Shown in pieces: positions 10,530-20,900 of a stretch of DNA of 64,000 bases. Within the stretch, counting starts at the first letter, position 1; each line of letters begins with the position of its first letter. Where the stretch lies: positions 532,189-596,188 of the forward strand of contig JAZKJV010005773.1 of NCBI GenBank assembly GCA_037367405.1, given 5' to 3'. The position numbers and the translations under genes were made by a program. The DNA is from Ottelia alismoides. Its lineage: Eukaryota > Streptophyta > Magnoliopsida > Alismatales > Hydrocharitaceae. The notes under the pieces were generated by a model. It was not told the DNA's origin, made no database searches, and was given only the letters and a program-made list of their open reading frames with translations.

Positions 10530-13500
10530 TGATGAATACCCATTCATCACTCTTTATTCTTTTATTTTAGCTACAAAACCTTTGCAAAACACATGTATAT
10601 CTTTGTAAATATTAATAATTAGCAAATTGCATGCATTGTGTAAAAACTAATAATTAGCATGTTTTTGTGCATAAATAAAAGAATAAAGAATTAAAAGAAA
10701 AAGAGGGAGATATTTAGAATTAATATTGAGCGACGTAACCCCAAGGGAGGGCACAGCATGGGCCTGACCGCATAAAAGCCCAAGTAGAGAGAGATAAGGA
10801 AGCTCACCCTTGTACATATACCTATAAATAAGAATAATTTCCTCTAAAAATAAAAATAAAAATGAGTTGCATTTATTTGTATATATTTGTAAATACAAAA
10901 TCAAAATAAAAATAAGAAAAATTAAAAAGAAAATAAAAACATCCTTCCTTGTATATATTCACCATGTACATAAGACCACAGACCTATTTATTTACCCCTA
11001 TAAATAAATAAATTAAAATCCCATAAAAATTGTACACACTCTATATTTCATGGTGTAAATAAAAATAAAAACCATAAAAACAAAAATAAAATAAAAAGAA
11101 CAAAAATAAAAATCAAAAGAAACAATGTATATATACCATGTATATAAATGTATATAACTATTTATTGTACCCCTGTAATTAAACAATAAAAATAAAATAA
11201 AAATACCAAAATATTCCAAATTTTATCTTGTAAATAAATAAAATAGAAAATTGGAATAAAAGTGCACAAAATTAATTAATGAAAAATCAAAATTAAAAAT
11301 TCTATATTGTATATACCTATGTATATAATACTATATTGTAAATACCTAATTTATATTTCAAAAAAATAAATAAAAATCACAAAAAATAGTTTAAAATAAA
11401 AGAAACATTTTTCATGTTTTAAGTTTTGGATAATTCGACCAATTGCTATTTTATTTCGAATTTCCAAATCATTTACACGTGCCTGCATCCCATTGGCCCA
11501 CGGGGGACGTTGACCCCCCGGTCAACTCCCCCCTGGACCACAGTCCTCCGGATCTGAGTTTTTGACCCGACTTCTCCTAATTATTGCACCTCGATCCGAT
11601 TCCCAAATCCGTTAACCCTGGGTCCTAATCCGACCTTGATCAACCCTGATCCATGCCCGGGGTGGGTTTTGGGTATCCGCGCTCCGATCAGCTCGCCCGA
11701 ACTCCCTTTAGCCGGACCCCTAGCCATATATAGTCTGAGTTCCGCCCGCTCCTTCACTCATCTTTGGCTCCCCATTTCCCTATCCAGGACCTCCACCACC
11801 TTCGCCTGAGTGACAGCTCGCGATTGGCGGTGTCGCAGCGAGGAGAGAGTGCTCGGACCATCGATTCAGCGACCTAGCGCCGTCGTGCACTGCCTGTGCG
11901 TGGTGCTCGAGCCTCGGGCATCGACGGCCCTCGAGGCTAGGACCTAGAGCTCCGTCAGCTCGTTCCCAGTCGACCTCGACCATCAGGTAACCTTAGTTCC
12001 CATTCCTTTTCGCTAATTTTGAGTTACGCCCAAATCGCCCGTTCACTTTCGACCGTCGATTCCGACCATCTCTGACCCCCTTTCGATCATCGGACGACAC
12101 CATCACCTTCGCCCCCCTCCCACACACGTTCTCTGCCCCTTCGCTCAACCCAGTTCACCATGGAACTGGGAGTCGAGTTCCTTCGTTGTCGCTTCACCGG
12201 AGCTCGTTCGTATCGACGCACTAACCACCCCCATCACCTCTAACCTGGTCGAGGCACTTTGCCCTCGACCCAGGAGTGTTTTTGTGCCATTTTGCAGGTC
12301 TGAGGAGGACCATCTGAGGTCCTCCACCTTCAGCACAAGAGCTTGAGCTCCGCCGTCATCGCCTGGGCTTTTCGGAGCTCCGTTGCGTCATCAGAGGAGT
12401 TCTTCAGACGCAGGAGGCTCCGGTGCTTCTTCTCCAATCATCAGTAGCCCCCGAGGAGGACCATCGCGTGTGTTCTGGGCCGGCGAAGTTCGTCCGCCAC
12501 CTGTTCTTCGTGGATCCTCTAGAGCCATCCATCCAGCCCTCCAGCTCTAGATTAGATCGCAGCAATTCACTTGAGGAGCAGCCAGCACCGTCCGATCCCT
12601 TGGAGGATTGATCTGGACCGCCCATCCAGCGAGGGTTAGCGCCCGCTATTCTTGACCGTCGATCCCCCCACGTGGCGCACCCTCCACTGTTGGATCAGAG
12701 CCAGGGCGTCTTTGGTCAGCTGCAGCACACCACGACCGTCAGATTCGCCACGCGGCGCCATCTCAGCCCTTGGATTATTGTTTTAGCGTTTAGTCTTGTA
12801 AATACTTTTCATAGTTTATTTTAGTTTGGAACAATTGCATTTAGCCACTGTATAGAATTTTCACTGATTTTTGGGAAATTTTTGGAGCCCTTTTTCTATT
12901 TTTAAAAATTCAAAAACACTCATTTTTCTTACTGTCCAAATTTAAAATTCACAAAAAATATTAAAACATCTTTAAAAATTAAAAAAAAATCAGAATTTGT
13001 TTGTTTTGTTGTGTTTGATTTTCTGACCAATTTTGGTCATTTTTGGATTTATAAAATTTATAAAAATTGAAAAAGCCCTAAAAACCCATAAAAATTCTAG
13101 TAATTAATAGAAAAACCCAAAAATAATAAACTCAGCTTCTAAATTTTCCTTTTTGTTTTTAGTTTATAGGAAAAATACCTCAGGCTCTTGGAAGGCCATT
13201 ATATATTTTATTTTGGCCTTTGAAGCTCGGCTGGATAACAACACTGTTCCCCTTTCTTATTCTATTTTTATAAAATCCTATAAAAATAAAACAATTACCA
13301 AAAATTCACCAAAAACATAAAAAAACATAAAAATATTTTTGTTTGAATTTTTGTATTAATTTTGAGTGATTAAATAATTGTGTGAAGTTGCTTGTTTCAC
13401 TTGTTTTCCTATTTTCTTTATTATTTGAAAATCCAAAAAATATAAAAATATTAAAAACCCACCAAAAATAATTTTCTTTTATTTGTTTTTATTATTGACT

Positions 13501-13727
13501 ACTTCGTAGGCCGCGAGGCCAAGCCGTGCTCCTTGAGTTCGACCCTGGTCGCTATACCAGGCTAATCCAATAGCCAGGGCCACTATTGATTTTCTCTAAT
13601 TTTATTTGTGTTTTGGTGTTCCGCTCTCTTATTTTCTTGATTGAGCCGATTGATCCTCGAGCGATTGAGGTCGCAACAACCTTCGATATTCCTTTACCTT
13701 AGTTGCTCGGAGCTTTCCGGCTCACCA
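10530..13727 (+). repeat. 3' LTR of element A (3198 bp)
   Basis: It starts TGATGAATACCC and ends CTCACCA. The U3 part is very AT-rich up to 11460, then a GC-rich promoter region follows with an inverted W-box palindrome (11502-11533) and TATA at 11727. Downstream is a candidate intron, 11987-12297, with a stem-loop at 12245-12274 just before its acceptor. The 3' part carries the three small U5 hairpins found in all copies (13508 onward). It is shorter than the B, C and D LTRs because the repeated TTTAGTCCCT-type motifs after 12780 are reduced to about two. Confidence 0.93.
11727..11732 (+). promoter_or_regulatory. TATA box of the element A LTR
   Basis: TATATA follows GCCGGACCCCTAGCCA, a context shared with the B LTRs, and lies about 200 bp after the W-box palindrome. 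Transcription would start about 30 bp further on, placing the U3/R border near 11757. Confidence 0.6.
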
Positions 13728-13732
13728 GGTAA
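13728..13732 (+). repeat. Likely target site duplication of element A (GGTAA)
   Basis: GGTAA follows the LTR end and joins directly to the interior of a D-type LTR. The unbroken F LTR reads ATAGGGTAACTCAGCC at the same place (58722 onward). The other copy would lie left of the window. Confidence 0.6.
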
Positions 13733-13905
13733 CTCAGCCTTGTACATAAAACCCCTCTTAGTGTAAATATTTTATTTTCTAAAAATAAAAATATCTATGT
13801 GTTTGCCATATTTTGTATGTATTTGTAAAAATAAAATAAAATGGGAAAAATAAAAAGAAAAATAAAAAGAAATAACTTCTCTCTCATCAGTGTACACATA
13901 CCATG

Positions 13906-14294
13906 AAGAGGTATGCGGGGGAGAGTTGACCGAGGGTCAACATCCCCCGTGGACCAATGAAAAAAATGCATTGGAAACTTATTTGGAAAATCAAAATAAA
14001 ATAGAAAATGACTTTATTTAAAAATATTTACAAAATAAAAAAAATGTTTATTTTTTTCAAAGTAATTTTTTGTGATTTTTTTTATTTTTTTGAAAAATAG
14101 ATTATGTATTTACAACATATATTATATACAGGTATAAATACCTATGTATTTTTTATTTTGATTTTAATTATTTTATTTATGTATATTTTTCCAATTTTAT
14201 ATTTTATTTATTTACACCATAAATTTTGGAATATAAAAAGATTTTTATTTTCTTTTTCTTAATTATTTACAAGGGTGAAATAAATATGTCTTTT
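13906..14294. other. Inverted segment inside the element D LTR
   Basis: This block matches 58913-59307 of the F LTR in reverse complement, while both flanks match in direct orientation (ACCATG on the left, GGATCTTGTTC on the right). It carries the W-box palindrome (13917-13947) in reversed position. Confidence 0.85.
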
Positions 14295-14478
14295 CTCCAC
14301 GGATCTTGTTCGAGTGCCCGATTTCACCAAATTATCCTGGATTGATGCGATCGCCTTTCGTCGAAACCCCGGGCTCCATTTGCAGCTCTCACATCCGAGA
14401 TTTACGATCGGGAATCTTCCTAGGGATTCGTGCACCACAATTGCTTGCCCGACTCCAATCTTGTCGGACCTCTACCAC

Positions 14479-14485
14479 TATATAG
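14479..14485 (+). promoter_or_regulatory. TATA box of the element D LTR
   Basis: TATATAG in the context TCTACCACTATATAGCC is repeated in the F LTR at 59495-59501. It lies outside the inverted block. Confidence 0.55.
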
Positions 14486-16793
14486 CCTGAGCCTCTACCG
14501 CATTTTCACGCATCTTTGACCATCCCCTTCGGTTCCCAGGACCTCCCTTCCTCCTCCTTGAGTGACAGCAAGCGAGAGGGATCGATTACAGCGAGGACTA
14601 AGGCCAGTATCCTCAGATCCGGTGGTCATCACCGCCGTGCTCCGCCCATCAGAGCTCGAACCTCTGGAGGCGTCGCTCCATTTGAGGCAAGGTCCCCAGG
14701 AGGTCACCCACCTCTAGTATAGACGTCTGCACCCATCAGGTAGCCTCGTTATCTTGTAGATTAGCTTTAATCTTGATTTTCTGATTTTGCACCGCCGGTC
14801 TCCGCCGCCCGATTCACTGTGCTCCGATCGTCCATCTCCCCTTCCGACCACACCAACAACATCATGAGACTTCGCCCCACATTCTACGCCCCTCCGATCA
14901 TCTTAGTTCGCCCCGGAACCAAGACTTATGTCTCCTTCGCCATCGCCTCGTCGGAGACCCACGTTCTGCCCCACACCATTACCCATTCCACCCATAACCA
15001 GGTCGAGGCACTTTGCCCTCGACCCATTTTTCTTTCTATGCAGGTCGAATCGAAGAAGGACCTCATCTGGAGGTCCAACCACTCAGGCATAGGAGCTCCA
15101 GGAGCTTCATGCCGCCAAGGCGCCTCGGGCATCCTTGGCCTCATCGGAGGCCATCAGGATCTGCGGATGACTTCGGGCTTCGTGTTCCCTCTCAGAGCGG
15201 CATCGGAGGAGGTCCTGATCGTGTGCATAGGCCCGACGAAAGTCACCGGCGACTTGTTCTTCGAGGATCTTCCTCTGCCATTGGATAGAGACCCCGCACC
15301 AGTTTTGATCGCCACCGTTTCTGCTTGGGGAGCTTGCAACTGTTGGATCAAGCTCAGGATCTCATCTGGAGCGTCGATCATCAAAGGGGTACCTGTTCGT
15401 TCTCCACCATCAGATCGTACACGTGTACCCCTCTTCAGCCGTGGATCTTAATAATGGGGTAATATCACTTAGGCCCATGTTCTTTTTGCACTTATAGTTT
15501 AGTCCTGTAAATAGTAAGTGTAGTTGTTTTTATTTTGGTTAATTTTCACTGTAGACCTGAGACTTTCTCGTATTTGCGATTTAGTCCCTGTGAGGGTGGA
15601 ACATGTGCTTCGACACGTAAGTATTTAGTTAAATTGCATGTAAGGGGCTTGGACTTTCTGGTTGTTATGGATTGATATTTTATAAATAGGATTTACATAA
15701 ATACCCCTATGTGTGCTCGTCACGTGCGTGCCTCGTGTTTATCTGGACTTTTTGCAACTTTGGCCCTGTCGTTTTACATGTGTTATCGATTTGGCCCCAG
15801 AACTTTGTTTCTTTGCGTTTAGGTCCCTATGTGCTGTAGCTTTTGTATTGGTTGAATAAAATATCAAATAAACTCCAAATCTCGTGAAATTTGGACACTA
15901 GTCCATGCCACTGTGTAAAAAGTTCACAAATTTTTTGTGGCATTTTTATTACTGTTTACTATTTTTAAAAAATCAAAAACACTCATTTTTGCTATTATTT
16001 GAAATATAAAATCAACTAAAAATATACAAACTCATCTAAAAATTACAAAAAAATAGGTATTGTTTGTTTAAGTACTTCCTTCCTTCAAACCAATTTTGGT
16101 TTAATTTGGATTTATAAAACCGATAAAACTATAATACCCAAAAAATCTTATAAAAATTATTAAAAATTCTATAAAATACAAAAAAATGTAATTTTGGTTT
16201 CTGTAGCTTAGTTTTTATTTCTAGTTTTCACAAAAATTGCCTTCAGATTTTTATAGGATAATTATCTATTTTTAATTAGCCTTTCAAATCTAGATGCACA
16301 TTAATTCTTTGTTTTTACCTTTTTCTATTTTTATAAAATCAACTAAAAATTATAAAATTATGAAAAAAAATATCAAAAACAGTAAAAATATATAAAACAC
16401 AAGAATAATTTTATTTGAATTTTCTGATTTGTTTTGGAGTGTTTAATAAATTTTTGTTTGAGTTCTTTTTGCTTTCTTTTTGTATTTTCCTCGTTATTAA
16501 AAATCATAAAAAAATTAAAAATCTATAAAATCCACCAAAAAATTCATTTCTTTATTTTATTTTATTTTTGACTACTTCGTAGGCCAATTTGGCCAACCCG
16601 TGCTCATTGAGTTCGACCTGGTCGCTATACCAGATTAAATAGATAGCAAGACCACTATTCATGTTTCTTGATTGTTTTATTGCTTTTGGTGGTCTTATTT
16701 TCTAGTTGAGTCTGAGCCGCGAGATCCGGGTCGCAACGATCCTTGATTGATTTTACTCCTACCCGGATTTGTGGGATTTTTGGCTCATCAGAA

Positions 16794-16811
16794 TGGCACC
16801 GTTGCTGGGGA
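16794..16811 (+). other. Primer binding site of element D
   Basis: TGGCACCGTTGCTGGGGA starts 3 bp after the LTR end. It has two mismatches to the tRNA-Asp complement, both C/G to T/A type changes, consistent with age. Confidence 0.85.
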
Positions 16812-18408
16812 GCACGACTTAGTAGTCGTTTTCGTTTTTATTTTTCATTCGCGGCTTTTTCCGCAGCTTTTCTTTCTTTCGTGGCTTTTTGTTTTCTTTT
16901 TATTTTTCTTTTTCTTTTTCTTTTGTTTTCCTTTTATTTTATTTTTGTTTGTCTTTGTTTTTGTTTTTGTTTTTATTTTTATTTTTGCATATAGTTGTCA
17001 TTTTATTTTATTTTATTTCCTTTGCATATTTTTATAATAATATGGTCTGACACTCTTATTTGATTTCTTGCGAGGGTTCGAGGATCGAGGCAGCTTTCTT
17101 CGGAAAATCGAAGCAACCGCGGAAGTCGAAGGTGGTTCCCTTCTGTACAGAGCTGCAGGAGAGAGCGAGAGGTTGAGCAGGAGAGAGGAGAGGTTTAGGA
17201 TAGTTAGTTTTATTTTCTGACCATATTGTTGTAATAATACAGGGACAGAGACTCAGAGACCTTCAGACTTGTGATTGAAGGGTATGTTCTGCCAAGCACC
17301 GGTGTGCTCGGGGGACCTCACCGTGTTTTCTGTCGGTTTTTATTTTTCACCTTTTATTACTGCTTATCTGATTTACACGTATTTAGCCTTAGACATAGGA
17401 TTTTCTGTGCTTTCACTGTAATTAATTAAGACCCCAGCCTAATTAGATTGCATGTTCCTATAGATCGTCTAATTGGACCTGATTAATTAATTAATAAAGA
17501 AGAAGCTAACCTGGTCACTCGAGGGGTCGCGTGCCGCTAGAGGCCGTATACAGCGCCGGCAAGATCCGTTGTGGCAGACACCAATCAGCATCAGAGACTG
17601 GACCCCGACCCCTCTCGTTGACCCGTTAGCTATTGTTCTCCCCGTGTAGAAATTGCTTCGTCTAAGGCCATTTTCCTCGTGCATCATATAGGTAGTTTAC
17701 TTTCTGTCTTTACTTTTATGCGCGGATCACCCTGCATGTAGAATGCTGGAGTCAGGTACGCATCTCTTACTCGACACGCATCATTGATTTCTTCGCGCAT
17801 TGGCTTTTTTGTCTTCTCCCACCATTTTTTTTGAACTTAAATAAAATCAGGAGAATCCGAAAAATTCGTTAGGCATTTGTTTGCTTGAAAAATACTTAAA
17901 AAAGAAAATCATAAAATTTGGGACTGCTAAAGCAAATTGGACCTAAAAATCACTTCACCAAAAAAACTGTATTGGGACAGCAACCCCCACCTTGTATGGT
18001 TTGATTGGGCGAGAAAGTGACCCGCACACTAGGTAGAGCCACATCTGACCCTTCTTCATACTACTTCTTCTGGGCTAGTCGTTCTCCAGTGAGGATCGTT
18101 CCGGTTTCCGATAAAGCGGGTCGCGATATCCTTAACAGAGTGAGCCGATCGGGTAGCCTGTAAACGGTCAGTGGCTTGTACTGGCTGGGAAAGATCTAGT
18201 TCAGGATAGGGACAGTCTCCTGGGGCGTTGGATTCCCAACAGCTTGCTTAATTGCTCTGTTAGACTATATTATCACCAAAATAAAAATAACAAGATAAAA
18301 GAACGAACTCTTACGGTCATCAGCTCGCGTCGCGTTGGTGAAATTGGGGTTTGTTTGTTTCATCTTGTTTTATTTCTAGATCCCATCCGCCCGACTCACC
18401 AGATCACG
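16812..18408 (+). other. 5' leader of element D
   Basis: The T-rich first part is followed by the palindromic hairpin near 17291-17317 (AAGCACCGGTGTGCTCGG core). A candidate intron runs from CAG|GTACGC at 17756 to TTTCTAG at 18379. This leader also matches element E at the right end of the window. No gene is visible. Confidence 0.6.
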
Positions 18409-20900
18409 ATGACGGGTCAGAGGTCCCTTAGGTAGCCTTTGGTTGCACCGCTTACGAGCACTCCAGCATGTTCATCTAGGTCGGTTCGTGAGAGCCGATA
18501 CGTGCTCTCCGAACCCGAGTTCACTTCCATCCTGTTCCCCCTCCCCCCCCCCCCCCCCCGACCACCTTTCTTCTGACAATCTCGAGGTGCCTGATCAGAT
18601 AGAGTAGTAGACAGATTACATTTCGGTACCTGAGCTTGGATCTTTTGCCTTTGCAGAGACCATGGCCGGCAGCAGTGTTGACCGCACCGGAGGCCCCAGA
18701 CCAGAGCAGACATATGTACTAGACCAGGGTGTGATCAACAACACCTTGATAGCTTCCCTCGAGATGATGCAGCAGCAGATCAGGGATCAAGGAGCTTTCA
18801 TGGTGGAGATGAGGAGAGAGATGGAGCGGATGAGAGCCGACCGCGAGCAGTGCAGGCCCGCAGGAGACGGAACAGAGATACCAAATTGGCCTGACGAGCT
18901 AGTCCAGCCAGTAGCAGCAGCAGCCAGACTGATGCGGGAGTTACATGACCCTGGATCGACACTTATACACCGGTGGATCATGCTTCCGGCAATCGTGGAG
19001 GACTTCAAGTTCCCCTCGCAGACTATTCAGCTTCTTCCCCATTTCCACGGGCTCACGACTGAGGAGCCCCATCTGCATCTACAGGAGTTCGAGATGATCT
19101 GCAGCACCGTCCATGATCGGTAGGTGGACGAGGACACCATACGGATGATCGCCTTTCCTTTCTCCCTGGTCGACAGAGCAGTCAACTGGCTGAAGCATTT
19201 GGGGACTCTACACTCAGGGACGCTCCCAGCCACAGAGGAGATGGCCGAGAACTACACCATTGTGTCCCAGATCCGACTCTACACTCAGGGACGCCCCCAG
19301 CCACAGGCCGTGCAGTTTCAAAGGATAGCACGGGTCAATGCTAGTCCATCCACTTCATCGGCGGCAGCATCACAGGCTGAGTCGACGGCCGCCGACATGG
19401 GCATCATCAGTGAGAAGCTGGACCGGATCAAGATGATCGAGAAAAAGCATCGACAGGGCATGACGGAGATCGACCAGATGGCAAATACACTGAGTGACCT
19501 GAAGACACAGATCATGTGTCTCCAGGAGGCACAGACGGCTTCTCAGCCCCATCTCAGGTCACGAGGAGATCCGAGCAGCAGTGGTAGCTCATCCCAGCAC
19601 TCCAGTCAGCCTAGACAGGTTGACCTTGTACAGGCGGAGTCGTACCCGCAACCACCACAGTATGTCCAATCATCACCATCACATGACACTCAGATGGTGG
19701 TGTATCAGCTGGATCAGCCCCTCGCAGTACTCCCCCTACCCTCTTACGAGCAGGAGCCGTTGATGGATGTCAACGGGATTTGGTATGACCGACCCCAGCC
19801 CAGCATCCAACGAGACCATCCCGGATTCCGTTGGTTGGCCGGAGGCACCAGTTTCTAGCAACAGCGTCCAGTTCAGGGTGGCCAGTACGGCCAGCAGCGT
19901 GAGCATCACCAGCAGCCCCAGCCCCCAGTTCAGCAGCAGCAGTCATCCCACTACCAGCAGTACGATCCTCGTCCCTATCAGCAGGGACAACCTTGGAGGC
20001 GAGAGCAGTATCATCAGCAGTACCCCTCTCACCCTCACCAGCAGTAGCAGCAGCCTAACTACCAGTGAGGCCACCCGTCAAGTTCTCATGGCCCGACCTA
20101 TGAGAACCCCACCTTTGATGATCTATCCCACCTCATGTCTGAGTAGCAGGCTACCTTTCGACGGGAGATGGACGAGTTCTGTCAGGAGATGAGGGAGATA
20201 GTGAGAGGAAAGGTCGCCATCCCTGCCCAGATCGAGCCGAACCCGAACAACCTGAAGAGGAAGTCTGAGCAGGTAGAGTTCACAGAAACCACCACTCCTA
20301 TTGATTCACTTGGTAACATTTTTGCATATATGTTTGATGCTGACTTTGTTACACTTAGGAGCGGCAGGATGCCAGCAGGCGGCGCCTCGTCTGAGCGATG
20401 ACTCGACTCTACTTCAAGAGCGCCAGGCGAGGAGGAGAGCGGTGCTGATGCTGCTAGAGATGATGATGGTGGTGCTGACGCCAACACGGATGATGATCCA
20501 GCCGACAGTACTGAGGCCGTAGTTTCACCAGAAGGAGGAGGTGGTACTGATGCCACCAGACTTGTTTCCAAGCTAGAGCGCGGTACATATGTCGCGGATA
20601 CAGATGCCGAGGGTGGTGCTGAGGCCACCATTACTACTACTGCTAGTCCTATTTTTTCCTTCTACTCATGTACCTCAGGACATTTCTGTGAATAAAGGAA
20701 AGGGTTTGATTTTTTCTGATCCACTTGTGGTGATTGATGATGTATGTGTGGATTCTGTCGTGCTTGAGCAACCCAGACCTTCTCCTAGTCCTTCATCTGA
20801 GAAGGACCCAACAATCCCCTTCCCCCAAGCACTCCGCTTGGCTATGGGGACCAAAAAAGACCCAAAAAAAGTCCCACCAGCTAGAGTTCAGCCAGCACAA
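18409..20900 (+). pseudogene. gag: gag of element D, decayed and internally deleted
   Basis: The ATG at 18409 matches the gag start of A and C but meets TAG at 18433-18435, where the others have CAG. An 18-base C run at 18543-18560 is a likely frameshift point. The frame then reads 18662-19123 (coiled-coil-like N-terminus and LLPHFHGLTTEEPHLHLQEF) to the TAG at 19121-19123 shared with A and C, and on to TAG 19856-19858. The C-terminal half of the capsid core is missing: WLKHLG runs straight into a short filler and EEMAENY, yet stays in frame. The filler copies a sequence 62 bp downstream. The DEFCQEMREIVRG segment and the acidic repeats follow from 20168, with TGA at 20399-20401 and frameshifts. 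Confidence 0.85.

Larger units (their letters stand above)
1..13727 (+). mobile_element. Element A: Athila-like Ty3/gypsy LTR retrotransposon, 5' end outside window
   Basis: The order is end of 5' LTR, tRNA-Asp type PBS, leader, gag, protease, RT, RNase H, integrase, long 3' UTR, polypurine tract and full 3' LTR. The domain order RT-RNase H-integrase and the FMDD RT motif place it in Ty3/gypsy; the tRNA-Asp primer and long LTRs point to the Athila branch. The sequence right after its 3' LTR matches the inside of a D/F-type LTR (compare 58726 onward), so A sits inside the 5' LTR of element D. All its coding regions carry stops or frameshifts, so it is not autonomous now. Confidence 0.93.
13733..16790 (+). 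repeat. 5' LTR of element D, truncated by the element A insertion
   Basis: It aligns with the F LTR from 58731 to its end and terminates TGGCTCATCA just before the PBS. It contains an inverted block (13906-14294), TATA at 14479, a candidate intron 14740-15043 with the stem-loop GGTCGAGG.../CCTCGACC before its acceptor, six spaced TTTAGTCCCT-like motifs (15477-15840), and the terminal U5 hairpins near 16579, 16618 and 16728. The first part of the LTR lies beyond element A, left of the window. An open frame of 210 codons (14819-15451) is probably chance in this GC-rich stretch. Confidence 0.9.

Noticed and set aside
8447..10530. Possible env-like gene after integrase, as in some Athila elements
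   Set aside because: No sense ORF of useful length is present in A, B, C or D in this region.
10900..11460. AT-rich LTR stretches as a satellite or matrix-attachment region
   Set aside because: They are the U3 part of the LTRs, present in every copy. No tandem period is evident.
13540..13575. tRNA-like T-arm (GAGTTCGACCCTGG)
   Set aside because: No acceptor stem or anticodon arm can be drawn around it; it is part of the U5 hairpin module.
14819..15451. Open frame of 210 codons in the D LTR, and similar long frames in the C LTRs (52095-51460 and 24171-23674, minus) and B LTR (27116-27538)
   Set aside because: They lie in GC-rich transcribed LTR sequence with few chance stops. The proteins do not resemble each other between LTR types, and the frames break in sister copies.
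18543..18560. Run of 18 C as a functional slippage signal
   Set aside because: It is absent from A and C at the same place, and D gag is already broken upstream; probably a homopolymer expansion or sequencing uncertainty.
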